Assembly (NCBI GenBank): GCA_933228895.1
Contig: OW121846.1
Location: forward strand, 110,625,054 to 110,689,053
Source: Platycnemis pennipes
Lineage: Eukaryota > Arthropoda > Insecta > Odonata > Platycnemididae
Reading direction: 5' to 3'
DNA length: 64,000 bases
Part shown: piece after piece, positions 33,053 to 45,182 of the stretch
Position numbering within the stretch: position 1 is the first letter of the stretch
Layout: every line of letters starts with the position of its first letter
Notes under the pieces: model-generated
Databases searched by the model: none
Seen by the model: only the letters and a program-made list of their open reading frames with translations
What the model was told of the DNA's origin: nothing
Made by a program: the position numbers and the translations under genes

Positions 33053-34683
33053 CCCCACCAACGCAAAAACGTTAGAATTATGCTAGTATAACGTTCGAAC
33101 GAACGCGGTTTGAAACACGTTATAATGTCCAACCATCCGAACGTTTTTTTTACGTTTAGAGCAAACCATTTGGGGATAACGTTAAAATAACGACAACATA
33201 AAACAAGAATGTAACTCCCCACACTGCACAAAGGGAATTATTTAAAATTATATATCACATGCATAGCACTCTAATCGCATATTATTCTGTTCATCATATA
33301 CATGTCCAGTAAGACCAACAGGATCTTTGTCAAACAATTTAAAGCAAACTCTAAGAACATATTTATTTGCAGAATAAGCACTGAAAAAGTTGAGGAACTA
33401 GCCGACCTCGGTTCGGATAGAGCAGATCACGTAATTTGATTCGGAATAATTTGGCACACGTTAACTATACACAGACTTAGGCCGAGCTAAATTCGTGCAT
33501 GTTTGCCGCTTCTTGATGTCACATAGCGAATTCACAACTTCAATAACACATTTATGTGAGTTAAGATGATTGTAAACGAAAACGACTGTTTGTTAGTAAA
33601 ATAAATTTCATTTATTTACACTATTTCCATTTTCAACCATTGCATTCACTTGACTTTGTAACACATAAGATTCAAATACTTCGGTATAATCTCCAGAACA
33701 GCCAGTGCGATAATCACCAATATCAAACTACATGGCACGTGAATAAAAATTAGTGGTCAAGCTTGATTTTTCCGTAACATTTAATTTTAAATGGTTGGTC
33801 TGGGTGTACAACAACCATCTGTCTTTAAAAAAAAACAACGCTCTTCTAAAAATTGAAACTATAGTTTTCCAACAGGTGGCTCGTTCAAATATCACCGAAA
33901 GTCAATCACTGCACTGTCATAACACACACAAAACATTTCCACGTTTGTCAAGTAGTTGAATGATGATCTGAATTGTCATTGGCTCACTGCTAACGTCCCA
34001 ACTTGTTAATGACTTTATGTGCCTGAAAAATGATAAATAGACTCAATTCCTGTTGCAGCAATTCAAAAAGTCAGCATGGAAGGCAGATGAAAACTGACAA
34101 ATTCATAAATAATCTTCAACGCAACCACTTGTCATAACAATCATTTAGGTACTCACCATAACTTAATTTTCCATTAGAATTTAAATGTAATGATCACAAT
34201 GATCACACTATGATCACAAATTATGTACAAGAAAACATAAATATTAGAGGAGATAGTTCTTTCTTATGTTTCCGGCTTATCAACAACTGCCATTTTGAAT
34301 TTCGAGGTGGTCGAAGTTGATCTTGTTTGCAAGACATCGATTGTAGTCATGGCCTCCTTTAATACTAGTATAATAATAATCCATTAATACTAATATAATA
34401 ATTTTATCAAAGGAGGCATTGGCAAAGCATCAGCGATGTGTCGATGACTCCCGAAGGTGACCGAAGTTTGACGGAGAGCTGCGACGCTCGGACCTGGCCC
34501 CATCCTAGACTAGACATAGCAGACATAGGTTCGCGGCAAACATTACTTTAGCATTTTTCTCAAGCCACTTTACGCGGCTGTATAACTTGGCCGATAGGGT
34601 GGTTAGGAAATCTAACGAAAGTGGCGTGCACTAACCATAAAACGTTATACTGACGTTTTTCTAACATTAGTGTGTTGGTGGGG
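33053..34683. mobile_element. Unclassified 1.63-kb element nested in the Tigger copy
   Basis: The insertion interrupts the Tigger reading frame inside the codons for Asp-Gln-Gly (GAT CAG GGG). Its ends are imperfect inverted repeats: left CCCCACCAACGCAAAAACG then TTAGAA, and reversed right CCCCACCAACACACTAATG then TTAGAA. A shared TATAACGTT follows. The flanking dinucleotide CA (33051-33052 and 34684-34685) appears duplicated. No long frame is present, so it is non-autonomous. I cannot assign the ends to a superfamily. Confidence 0.8.
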
Positions 34684-35310
34684 CAGGGGACCATCACAAA
34701 TTTTAAAGCATACTGTATGCAAAACACTTTCATAATGGCTATAACTGTAACAAAAATGAATAGCAAGTATTATGATAATTTTAGAAAGGATATAATAAAC
34801 TGGATGCCATTCGTAACATAACTGTTGGATGGGATGAAGTGACTTAACAGTGGATGAATTTGTATTTGGAAAAAGTACTCGTAAGATATGTGAATGATTT
34901 TTTTAAAGGGTTTAAAGAAGAGAGTGAGTTGCAATAAATCAGTGATTGTAGCAATGGTAATGTTCAAGGCAAAATATGTAGTTGAGTTTAGAAGTGAGGA
35001 TATATGCATAGTCATTGAAGTTGGTAAGGAAGAATTTACTAATGACGACTTGATTGAATAAGAAGCTGCCAAGGTAGCCAAAAAATAAGGAATGAAGGAT
35101 GGAAAAAAGAACTGTAATCATGAGACCAAAATATTTTCTGTAATCAATTTTGCTCTAACCTTCAGTACAATAAAAGAAGGCCTGCAGATGATTGTATCTA
35201 TGGATGAAAGTGAGCCATGACGTAATAAAGCAAAGGGAGTGATTCGGGTGGTTCTTGTATGTTATACAGAAGTCTATGACAAGAAAATTAAAGAATACAC
35301 TAAATAATGT
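34684..35310 (+). pseudogene. Tigger/jerky-type transposase, 3' part
   Basis: This continues the interrupted protein: QGTITNFKAYCMQNTFIMAI, then IINWMPFVT, an acidic KEEFTNDDLIE and EAAKVAKK, to about 35310. Joining it to the part before 33053 restores the expected order DQG-T-F-K-Y of Tigger-like transposases. The element's right terminal repeat was not recognised. Confidence 0.8.
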
Positions 35311-37185
35311 CGACAAGCCATTTTTCATTTCCCCCTTGACCTTGGCAAGCCATTTTCATTCAGTGAATCTCCCTTCACACTGGGGGTAAATCAATGAATA
35401 TGGGATTTGGAGGCAAGAATTAAAGAATATGGGTGATTATGAATGTGAATTCTAAAATCCGTGGCTGCATGTAAAAATTACTGTTATATTTGTGATCGAA
35501 AAACTAGCTCATTGTAAGGTAGAGCACTGAATATGCAGTGTGCTGATAACTACCATTAGGAAAGTTTTGGCCTTAGGTCGGTCAAAAGTAAAATTGTTGT
35601 GTCAAAGATATTGTTTAGGCTCATATATATTGCCTGAAGCTCTGGGATGAAATGGTATAAAAATTCATGTGGACCTAATGCCAAATATTACAGCACTCCA
35701 TAATGATGGTGTGAATATTAGGAATCAAGGTGGGTTTTCAGTCAAGTTGCCAAGATAATGAAAACAATGTGGTGAGACAACAGGAATAGAGGCCATATTC
35801 ATATAGCTGGTGCGGAGTACAGATTCAGTTGGTCGGGTGAAGCAAAGCAACAAATTTTCTCTCTTCAGCAGCCATCTTCCTTCTATGTGATACTATTGAG
35901 GACTTTCCCAGTCTTATGAGTGAAGTGGAGTCAAGCCAGGCAGCAAAGTGGAAGCTGTATCGGAATTGAACCTTGTTGTCTTTTTCTGTGTTGCTGGTAT
36001 GGAACCCCACCTTGATTCCGTAACATGTGGTGACCTAGGGCTCTTTAATTTTCTAGAAACAGGCTTATGTTCATGAATTCTGCATGTCCGCAAGTATTTT
36101 GCTTGTATCAATAATGATCGGGGAGGGGAAATTCAAACCATCCTACCCTCATGATAAGGATAGTATTTTGAGTTGTGCAAAATTGCACAAATGATTTGTC
36201 TGAACTTTTATTCTTATTATCCTGAAATTTCTCTCAAAGAGTAAAATTATAGACTGTTAAGAAATACGCTCGTTCTGTGCGTGTTTCCCAGGAACCCTGA
36301 AATGGCCTGTAACCAAGGAAATCCTGCTTTGGCATTAGGAATTGGCTTCCAAGGGAACAAGAGAGATGTTGTGGACCCCTTCTGAGAGGTATAGTTCATT
36401 AGCAACTCCGTTATTATTCACATTAACCCAGCATGAACGAAGCCTGAGTTTCTAACATTTGCTTTAAATTTGCACCGTCTTTGAAATGATTGCTTCTTGG
36501 ATTTTATGTGGCTTTATAAGTATTAAGGGTGCATTTTTTCTCAAGATTATTGGAATTATTAAGGGCAGTTTTTATCTACTAAGTTTATATTAGTGTGGAT
36601 TCGTATTGCAAGAATTGAGGGCTGTAAAACCTAAAGTTGAGTTATCTTTTCCTGACAGGTAGTTTTGTATACAAATTTAAGAGAAAATCATACGCATCTG
36701 TTCTAAGTGTATTTGAAATATGTATTTACTTTCATTTGAGCATGGATTAATATGAAATGATAGTTGTGGAAAACTTTCGTCCATGTTTCACAATTGAGGT
36801 GAATGTATCTGAAGAACAGAAACACAGCTGGGAAAATACTGAAATCATGCACATTTTTAAATTTTGATGAGAAAAGACACATTTACCCCAAAATTTTATG
36901 TTAGCTACATTATCATGGCAAAAGTGCGTGGATTTTCATGATGAATGAAATGTCGTAAAACTTAGGAAATGTTGGCTAAGCATTTAGTTTGTTACTAGCT
37001 GTTGCTAGTTAATGCAGATAAGGAAAGGCAGTAACTAGAGTGCTATTTAAGAAATTGTAAGGCTGATAGGAGATTGACACTGCTGCTAGGGAACACTTTT
37101 AAAACTCTTTTGGTCAATTATACAGTCTATTATAGTTCAAATTTTGAAAGATCCGATGCTTTCCTGGTGTATGGCGTTTATGAAG
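35311..37185. other. Spacer with unclassified repeats
   Basis: No recognised gene. A GGCCATATTCATATAGCTGG word near 35791 echoes ATGAATATGGCCG near 23371 in inverse orientation, suggesting a dispersed repeat. Two overlapping - strand frames at 35825-36111 lack known motifs. Confidence 0.35.
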
Positions 37186-37187
37186 GC

Positions 37188-37325
37188 TGTTTGGGTGCTC
37201 CACCGGGTCAAACTCAGCATTGCTGCAGAGTCACGTCAAGCCTTGAAGATGATGGATGACTCAACCATCGAAACGTCAGCAGCAATGCAGAATTTGACCC
37301 AGGGGAGTACCCGAACAGCCTTCAC
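37188..37325. mobile_element. Penelope-type inverted module with hammerhead-like core
   Basis: A stretch near 37188 (GGGTGCTCCACCGGGTCAAA, then GCATTGCTGC) is repeated in reverse complement near 37280-37318 (as GGGTACTCCCCTGGGTCAAA, then GCATTGCTGC). Between them the + strand reads TTGAAGA (37243), a GATGG...CCATC stem, then GAAAC (37270). That resembles the CUGANGA / stem II / GAAA layout of hammerhead ribozymes in Penelope-like elements, with the first C changed to U. The fold is inferred; activity is unknown. Confidence 0.5.
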
Positions 37326-37399
37326 AAATTCAAATGTAATTTTGAATATGTTAGTATGGAATAATGATCTTCTGGTGATTCATTCGTGGTAAGTTTTTA

Positions 37400-38885
37400 A
37401 ATCTTTATCAAAATGCTATGTCATTTATCATTAAGAATTATATTATTAGCATTCCATCAGAATTTTGATTTTGTTCATATTTTGTCCCTTGCTTTTTGTT
37501 TATAGAGTTGCTGTTTTTGCCTGCTTTGAGTAGGTAGCTCCCTGTGAGTTAGATACTACCTCCTAATGTCTATCATGCCCACTCATAAGTCTTGACAACA
37601 TTTTTGCCTCTCTCTTAATCTGCATGGTATTTTATCTTAATCCCTGTGCCAAGTCACCTTGCATATTTACCCTCTTATTAATCTGACTCAATTGCTACGT
37701 AAATGAACATATGTAATGAAGTTTTTTTAAAATTGTAGATGTTGGAGAAGTTGATAATTCTTTGGGCTGAAATTAGATCTCATAAATGACTTTCACTTTA
37801 TTATCATCTCTAATTTCATAATACTGATGCATGCAGTCCAACCTTCTGGTTAATGGGAAAAACAGAATGAACATGAAAGCTTTTTCAGAATATAATTGGG
37901 AGCATTGTATTCATGCTGTGCTCCTTTATAACTGTCTATTCTCTCAAAATGTTACACAGTTTAAGCTATAAATGTCGCTACTTTTTATTCTAATGCTGGA
38001 TTTCTCAGTGTTGCTTCTGTCATAAGCTCATGCTCAGTGTTGGAACACTTGGTATCTTTAGACTGAACTAAAACTGTAAGGGTAACCAGTTGGATAAATG
38101 ATTTAATATATAATCATGTTATGTGGCAGTTTAAAGCTCAATAGGTAGGTGTAAAATAACCTTAGTTTTTGGAAAACCATATTGTCAACTAAGTGAAACT
38201 GTGAGGCATGAGAAAGTAGCTCTATCACTTGTTTTATCGTGTTTATATTTGTGTGATATAATGCTGTCTGTTATTATGCCATCAGAGGCTTTAAATTTTG
38301 ACTTCCTTTTTTTATGCCACATACTGACCTTGTTGCATTCTTCATAATGAATGTATTATTTGCATTATTATCACCAAATAATCCTCCATCTCCTACCACC
38401 TGAATATAATTCAAAACTTTTATCTATTTTGATGTAAATTACATTAAACAATGAACCCCTTACACTGAGGTGGCATAGGTGCCAACTTTGAATGATAACA
38501 ATAGAATGACCACAGAGGAACATGTGCTAGTATGCATGTCAGTGGATTACTCTCTTATGGCTCAACATGGTCTGTACTCATTCCCTTGAATTTTTTTATA
38601 AAGTAAATACCTACCTTATTGTTATCACTTTTAGTGCCATCTCTACCTGATATATACAAAAAAATCTCAGGGCTTTTTTGATGGAAAGGAATGTTTTCAG
38701 TCAAAAATTTATATCTAACTAATATTAATGCTCTAAAGTCAAATTCCTGTATTTATACTCTATAATGGAATAGGATATGTAAATTAATATGTTGTTTTCA
38801 CACCATTAGAATATAACAAATATTTTCACTCTGAGGGAAAAATGGCCTGGGCCAATAGGTTATCCAGCTGGCACTATAAAGGTTA
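37400..38885. other. Spacer with no recognised feature
   Basis: AT-rich sequence with no convincing exon, RNA gene or transposon end. Confidence 0.4.
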
Positions 38886-38888
38886 CTA

Positions 38889-40477
38889 CTGTTGAGCATC
38901 TTTAATCCGGCACAGTCGGGACCGAACTGATGTCGGATTATGGATTTTGCCGGACTATGGGTCATGCATGGCAACTTGTCTATTTTTGACGGCAGATTTT
39001 TTCGATGAAAGGAGTCAATTATTGATAATAAAATATATTCTTTTACCATTTACTGAACCATATTAAAAAAGTCGCAGAATAATCAGAAAGAAATGGTTTC
39101 TTAATTCGCAAAGTTGAAGTTGTGCAGTAGGTGAAAGTAACGGAATATAAGCATCGTGTGCATCATATTGATGCACATTTAAAAGTATAATATTATTATT
39201 GAAAAAGGGTATACAAAATTTAATATTTCTTCTGAATTGCTTCGTGCAACATACTTCCTACCGCACTTGGTTTGTTTTCAGCTGATTCAACACGATGTCA
39301 ATGTGTGGGTTTTGTCTACAAGGCCGCCCATCACTGCGTCGCGGGCGATCGGACTAGATGATTGTTTAAAGACAGCCATCAATAGTAGTCTTCCTTCAAC
39401 AATTTCAGGCTCATCATCTTCATCCCCACTCGAATTTATTGTTAATTACCATTTCAATCTTTCATCATCTGTGAAATTTTGTGTAGTGATTGTATCGTGG
39501 CCGCTAACTATCCTTTCCTCTAAATTTAACAATTCCATTTCCTTTAATTCAAGGTTACGGATGCTGTTTGAAAACTCCATCATCATATTTTTATCTTCAG
39601 AAACATGAAATTTTTGAAACCCCCTTTATTTCATCTACATGAAACCTTAAAGCAGGCCACAATTTAAACCACGTGAGTTTTAGAACTGTCGGTGAAATAC
39701 TACTCCATGCACACAAAATTTCCCACGTCACGTCTTTTAGATTGATCATGTCTGTTTATGAAATAGTTTATCCTGCTTCATTAGCATTTGGCCAGAAATA
39801 CTAAGGCCTTCACTTTGATGCAATCGAAACCACGCGACCTAAATCAGCACTTAAAGCTTCCTTCATAGTTTTTCTCTCTGCCATCCATTTCTTCATGTCA
39901 CTTTGACTGTAAAATTTTGTGGATTTTCTCTTTCAGCTTCTTAATGTGCTATAATGTTGAAGATCCCACGCAGTATGTTTCAGACAAAGGCTTTACTGAT
40001 GCAATGGCGTCAAGCTTTTACACAACTTGCACTTTTTCTGCGATCGTTAACGTTTTGTACTGATGCCTCACACCTCTGCTGTTGCACAACCACAAAGATG
40101 AGACATGCTTTGGGAGAAACATAAGCAGATAACTAATATCACTTTACGTCTAGTGGTCAATCAAAAATGCACGCACCATTGAAAGTGGCCGATCTGTAAA
40201 TTAGTCATAGTCCATCTCGGCAATGTCTCCAAATCTATACGTTTACTTCAAGTTGCAGAGTAATTCCAGTGTACACGAAGTACCAGAAATTAATATGTTT
40301 AAATTATTCTGATTCTTGGAATGGGGAAATTAACGTTAAGAATGGGATAATATCTCGGCATGTTATGAAGCAATGTTTCGGCATTTTCCATGAAGTACCG
40401 GGTAGTTGGTCATGGCAAAATTACCGGATTATGGATGTTCCCAGATTAGGGATTCCCAGATTAAGGGTGCTCAACTG
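38889..40477 (-). mobile_element. Third pogo/Tigger element, TA-flanked, dead
   Basis: The ends are CTGTTGAGCATCTTTAATCC (left) and, reversed from the right, CAGTTGAGCACCCTTAATC. TA dinucleotides flank at 38887-38888 and 40478-40479. On the - strand near 40060-39900, a Tigger helix-turn-helix can be read (KTLTIAEKVQVV-KLDAIAS, KPLSETYCVGSSTL, IKKLKEKIHKILQSK). Near 39600-39240 comes an acidic C-terminal tail (ELKEMELLNLEE-IVSG, SGDEDDEPEIVEG). The central DDE core is largely missing, so this is an internally deleted, stop-ridden copy of 1589 bp. Confidence 0.85.
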
Positions 40478-40619
40478 TACTGGCTTTTACCCCATGAATG
40501 GTAGCAATTTGTGCACAAGTATGACTGCTATGTGGCATTTTGTGTGTATGTCAGGCAAGTCATCAACATCTAGTCCAATGAAACCATTAGAAATCCATGG
40601 AAAAGAAATATACCTTTCG

Positions 40620-40690
40620 TAGATTAACTGTGTAGCATTGTTTAAGAGATCCAGGTTTAAGTCTCAATCTAGACCCATGATTTTTTCTTT
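40620..40690 (+). mobile_element. tRNA-like SINE fragment (+ copy of an inverted pair)
   Basis: GTAGCATTGTTTAAGAGATCC then AGGTTTAAGTCTCAA gives A-box-like and B-box-like words with tRNA spacing. Homologous sequence lies in reverse at about 40850-40935. Confidence 0.45.
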
Positions 40691-40839
40691 CCAGAATTTC
40701 ATGTCGTGTGATTTCAATATGTTCATGACTTGCACGTACCTATCTGGAAAAAAATAAGTAAGGGATGTATCCTGGTACATATCTCTCCTCAGTGCATGGG
40801 TACCTTGCAGATAACTTGTGCTGCTATAATTGTCAATAT

Positions 40840-40940
40840 TTCCACAAAGGAAAAAAATCATCCACATTGACTGGGAGTCAAACCTGGATCCCAAATTTGG
40901 TGTGACTTGTCTGCCATGTCGAACACTGTGGTTGTCATAT
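40840..40940 (-). mobile_element. tRNA-like SINE fragment (- copy of an inverted pair)
   Basis: On the - strand, GACATGGCAGACAAGTCAC then GGATCCAGGTTTGACTCCC and a TGATTTTTTTCC stretch match the + copy at 40620-40690 with substitutions. Confidence 0.45.
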
Positions 40941-41107
40941 GCTTTAAATGCCGTTTTGTCATTATGGTTACATCTTTGTGTTTGTTCACTGACTTCACAC
41001 CCTCATGACTTTATGTTGGTTTGAAGGATAGTATTGTCGTCTTCAGTAATATCTCCTCATCTGTGAAAGAATTTCAGTTTATTCATTCAGTGTAATGATG
41101 TTAGAAA

Positions 41108-42416
41108 TTTTAACTTTGTATTTTTCACACTTTTATTGAGAAACCCTACCGGTTTCGACACTCCTGTGTCCTTGTCAAGGGTGTTCTGATATTTACACGG
41201 TGGCAAGCCCTTATATATACTCCAAATGAGGGATTAACTGCAGGAGTGGTTGGGGAAGGTTAGATGGTATGTGTTGAAGGTCAGGATGACAGGGAAATGC
41301 TTTTTAAAGGGGGGATGGGAATATGATACAATGGGGCTAGATTGAAGGGTACAATTTCATTTAACAATTTTGGTCCCAAAGCATTGGAAGCAGATACAAT
41401 CTCAAAATTTTCTAAGAAATCCAGCTTTGCACCTTTGTCATGAACATTTAAAATCTCTACTATAAAATCAGACATGTGATTAAAACCAGATAAATGAGAA
41501 GCAAAGACTGACTTGTTGTCTCCATGAATAAAAGAATTAAAATGTTCCTTTGTCCTAATGTTAAAACTTCTACCAGTTTGACTTGTATAAAAACAATTGC
41601 AGTCCTGAGCATCACATCTTAACACATACACTCCACTTTTGTCTAAAGGATTAAAAACAATTTTAGAATTGAAAAGTAAATTTCCAATGGTCATTCTAGA
41701 ATAAAACCAAGGCTTCAAATTTACATTGCGAAATATTCTATTAATACTGTTGGACATGGAGTTGTTATAAATGGCAGCTTCGTCCATTTCTTGTCTGGGG
41801 GAACAATTTGAGAAAGGCTGGTGGATGATGAGGTGGTCAACCTTTGTTTCCTTTTGAGAAGCTTGTCAATGAGAGAAGACTCATAACCGTTCCTGACCGC
41901 AAGGAGTTTAATGGTATTCAATTCTTTGTTAAATTCTTCACCTGTCAGCGGAACAGAAGTCAAACGATTTAAAAACGAGTGAAAAGCAGTCAGTTTATGA
42001 GAATAATGGTGGTTAGAGTCCTTGGGAATGATGGCATCGGAATAAGTGCTTTAAAGTTTATAGGAAAATGGTGATTGCCATCATTGAGAGAAATAGTTAA
42101 ATCTAGAAAGGTGCAAAGCTGGATTTCTTAGAAAATTTTGAGATTGTATCTGCTTCCAATGCTTTGGGACCAAAATTGTTAAATGAAATTGTACCTTTCA
42201 ATCTACCCCCATTGTATCACGCTCCCGTCCCCCCTTTAATAAGCATTTCCCCATCATCCTGACCTTCAACACATACCATCTAACCTTCCCCAACCACTCC
42301 TGCAGTTTATCCCTCATTTGGAGTATATATAAGGGCTTTCCACCATGTAAATATCAGAACACTCCCGTATCATTGTTAAGGTTGTTCTGATAAAAGTGTG
42401 AAAAATACAAAGTTAA
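41108..42416 (-). mobile_element. Penelope-like element 3' region with inverted terminal arms
   Basis: The left arm (about 41108-41430) is repeated in reverse complement at about 42110-42416, including the 3' end of the GIY-YIG coding region and the 3'UTR. The central part carries the rest of the endonuclease frame. Such partial inverted second copies are typical of Penelope-like retroelements. On the - strand the left arm ends with CCTTGACAAG, a GACAC-AGGA-GTGTC hairpin (41157-41170) and GAAACCGGTAGGGTTTC, a decayed hammerhead-like motif. The right arm lacks this last part. Confidence 0.85.
41281..41963 (-). pseudogene. Penelope-like ORF C-terminus: GIY-YIG endonuclease, frameshifted
   Basis: Two overlapping frames (41963-41721 and 41787-41281) form the C-terminus of a Penelope-type RT-endonuclease. 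The first ends the RT linker (FNKELNTIKLLAVRNGYESS, LIDKLLKRKQR). The second contains KSGVYVLRCDAQDCNCFYTS then QTGRSFNIRTKEHFNSF, the GIY-YIG nuclease core (GVY...FYTSQTGRSF with Arg), and ends PFNLAPLYHIPIPPLKSISL. GIY-YIG nucleases nick target DNA for insertion. The RT domain itself is absent, so the copy is truncated as well as frameshifted. Confidence 0.9.
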
Positions 42417-43130
42417 GTTTTTCTTACTGTCAATTTTTCATAAAGTATTGCCTTATTCTATGCAATTTACAGTGTAATGATGTTTTTTGTTTAGTTATGT
42501 GGCCAAAATTTTGCATTTGGAATGCTTTCCTTACTTTTTTGAAATAGTTGCAGTCCAATCCAGCAGTACTTAGAAAATGGTGCATTTGTATCCCTAGTGC
42601 GAGTAGTGGAATTTTATATTGGTTGAGTTGTGACTTTTGTTTATAGATACTAGGGATGATAGCTGCGTAAATCTAGTTCATTCAAAATTAGTTTAACTTA
42701 AATGGTATCCGTCAGTTATTATATCAATTCTTTTGTATTTGAGGAATCTCTCGCTAAATGAAGTTTTTTCTGGACCCTAGTGTAGCTTTTCTGATCATCC
42801 TTCTGTGAGATCATAGAATTAAACTTTATGTAAAAAGAAAGTCAAAGTAATTTTTATGGCCAACTGTATTTCATGTGAGCATTGCAAGACTCAAGGCTCA
42901 TTTATGTGAAGAGGAGGGAGGGGGCGAAGCATGGATGAGCAGAGGAAAGAGAACAGAGAGTGAAAGTGGCATTAACCCTATAGTGGCGATGTGAGTGCTA
43001 TGCTGAAAACCCCATGCTGAATAATGGCTGGTGATTACTTGAAGGGTGCCCTCAATTGGGATGTGTAGAAATAGTAATTATTAAGGAAAGGCGCCCAATG
43101 TTGAAGGTCATCTCGCTTTATATTGGTGTT
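42417..43130. other. Spacer with no recognised gene
   Basis: No gene. An ACCCTATAGTGGCGATGTG stretch near 42974 resembles a MITE terminus but no partner was found. Confidence 0.35.
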
Positions 43131-43159
43131 GGGTAGTAGAATATTTCAAACCTGTCGCG

Positions 43160-43325
43160 TGAACAGCGATGAAATTCACATTAATTGCCATGTGAAAAAA
43201 TTCATCTGGACCGGTAATTGAACCACGGACCTTTGGCTTTCCAGGCCTCTGTACAGACCACTACGCTACCCAGAATCGGTAATTCACATGGCTATTTCAC
43301 CAAGGATATTAAGATTAGGTACCGC
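43160..43325 (-). mobile_element. tRNA-derived SINE (- copy)
   Basis: On the - strand, CTGGGTAGCGTAGTGGTCTG (A box) and GGTCCGTGGTTCAATTACC (B box) are followed by CCAGATGAATTTTTTCACAT. A homologous + copy lies at 43470-43570. Confidence 0.75.
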
Positions 43326-43464
43326 TTAGTGTGGCTTTAGTGCTGAATTGAGGTTCACCATTGGACGTGGCTTCTTTGAAGCCCTTTCTCCCTTGCATTG
43401 CCATCCTTGATGGACCACGAGGGCTCAAAGTATGTACCTTGAACCTCGCTGAAATTGCCATGTA

Positions 43465-43700
43465 AGTTCTGGATCCTGGGTAGCATAGTGGCCTGGAAAG
43501 CCAAAGATCCGTGGCTCAATTCCCGATCCAGGTGAATTTTTTCAAATGGAAATTAAGGTGTTTTTCTAGAGTGGGATTTTTAGGGAACAATGGAATGTTG
43601 GAGAGAAACACTGGGTCACCCTAAGCCTACTCATTAATGAGGGCCAAGGGGCTCTCTGTTTAACATCTCATCAATGAATAAGAGAATGGTTATGACGATC
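43465..43700 (+). mobile_element. tRNA-derived SINE (+ copy)
   Basis: CTGGGTAGCATAGTGGCCTG (A box), GATCCGTGGCTCAATTCCC (B box) and CCAGGTGAATTTTTTCAAAT match the - copy at 43160-43325. The body continues with CACTGGGTCACCCTAAGCC and TCATTAATGAGGGCC words to about 43700. The two copies are head-to-head around about 140 bp. Confidence 0.75.
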
Positions 43701-44421
43701 TGTCCCCACAGTGCCCTGGTAGGTGGCTAAGTATCTAATGGATAAGATTAGCTAATAAAAGAGTTCACTAAGCATTGGTCCCCAGGAGGAATTTCAGCTA
43801 ATATGTACTCTTATCATCAAACCAACCTACTTTCTTTCTTTGAATATGTTTTGGATACTTAAATATGTATTAAGAATTTGTGCTGTTTAATCAAGGCTAG
43901 AATGTTGTTGGTATAAAAAATGGACACTGGTACCATGCTTCAAGGACAGGATGGGACTTTAACAATGGGATCAGAAGGCATTTATGGTAGTCTGAAGGAA
44001 TATGTAGAAAAACTGTACAATAGTAAAAATAGGCCTAGGAGCATGGGAAAGCAGTTTCCTGGATGCAGATTTGGGCCATAACTTAGTGGTAATGAAGTGT
44101 GGTGGGGTTAAAAAAGAGGAAGGAGAATGAAGAAATGGAATGTCAGGGCTCTGACTGGTGCAAAACAGAGGGAATATCAGGAATTAGTGAACAATTGTGC
44201 CAAGGAAGATGCAGAATGGGGAGCAGCTGAAAAAGGATGGGAAAAAATTAAGATGGATGAGAAGAATAGCAGGGAAAACAATGGGTGTTGTAGACACTAG
44301 AGGAATCAAGATACAGTGGATAATGACAGAATTGACGGTGAAGATCAAGGAAAAAAGGGAAAGGAAAAATGTAAGCATGGAACTAGGCAGAAGAAGATAT
44401 AATGACCTAGGAGAGAAGTAG

Positions 44422-44560
44422 AGATGGGTCGAATCCAGTTTTTCTCAATTCAGAATCTTAAATTCACCCTCTAATCTTGAATCTCATTTCAAATCGGAAT
44501 CTTATCCTTCCTTTAAACCGTAAATCCTAAATTTTATCTAAAATCTAAATGTTACCATTT
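44422..44560 (+). mobile_element. Candidate hAT-type terminal fragment
   Basis: TAGAGATGGGTCGAATCCAG begins at 44422, sharing TAGAGATGGG with the complete MITE at 25898. It is followed by repeated AATCTTAAAT/AATCCTAAAT words. A right end was not identified. Confidence 0.4.
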
Positions 44561-45182
44561 CCTTAAATCCCAAGTATAATTTCAAAGCAAATCTTTATTT
44601 TCTCTGCAGTCTTATATTTTATTTTGAATGCTAATATTAATTTCACTCATACAAGTGCATTAAACACTCCAACTACAAGTATTAAATATTTTATTGCTTT
44701 GTGATAAAAAATGAGTATTTTAACACATTCCGGATCAAGCAGATTTCTCATTTTATCACAAGGCTAGAATGTTATGGCACATCAAGAAATAGAAAACAAT
44801 AGCGGGCATTGATGGTGAGTCAAGAGACTACAGTTACTAGAGCTACTCTTGGGAGCACGAGAGATTCCATATAGGTGGAATGAATAGGTGGAAGAAATGT
44901 TTAGTAGTAATTATAAGCCTAGGAGCTTATGTATAGAAGAGGAAAAGGACATAGATTAGGATGAGCTGGGAACAGGAATACTGGATGGTGAGATAGAGAA
45001 GGCATTGTGAGAAATTAAGGTGGGGAAATCAATTGAGATTGATAACATCCCATCAGGATGACTGAAGGATTGGGAAGGGGTAGGAAAGAGATTTTAGGGG
45101 CTTGTCCAAATATTAGGAGGGAGTTTGGCCAGAGAATTTCATAAAAACATATTGATACCTATGCCACAAAAGAGGGTGATAA

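Noticed and set aside
34300..34420. Separate small MITE inside the nested element
   Set aside because: The repeated ACTAATATAATAAT words are simple AT-rich repeats; no clear terminal repeats or target duplication were found.
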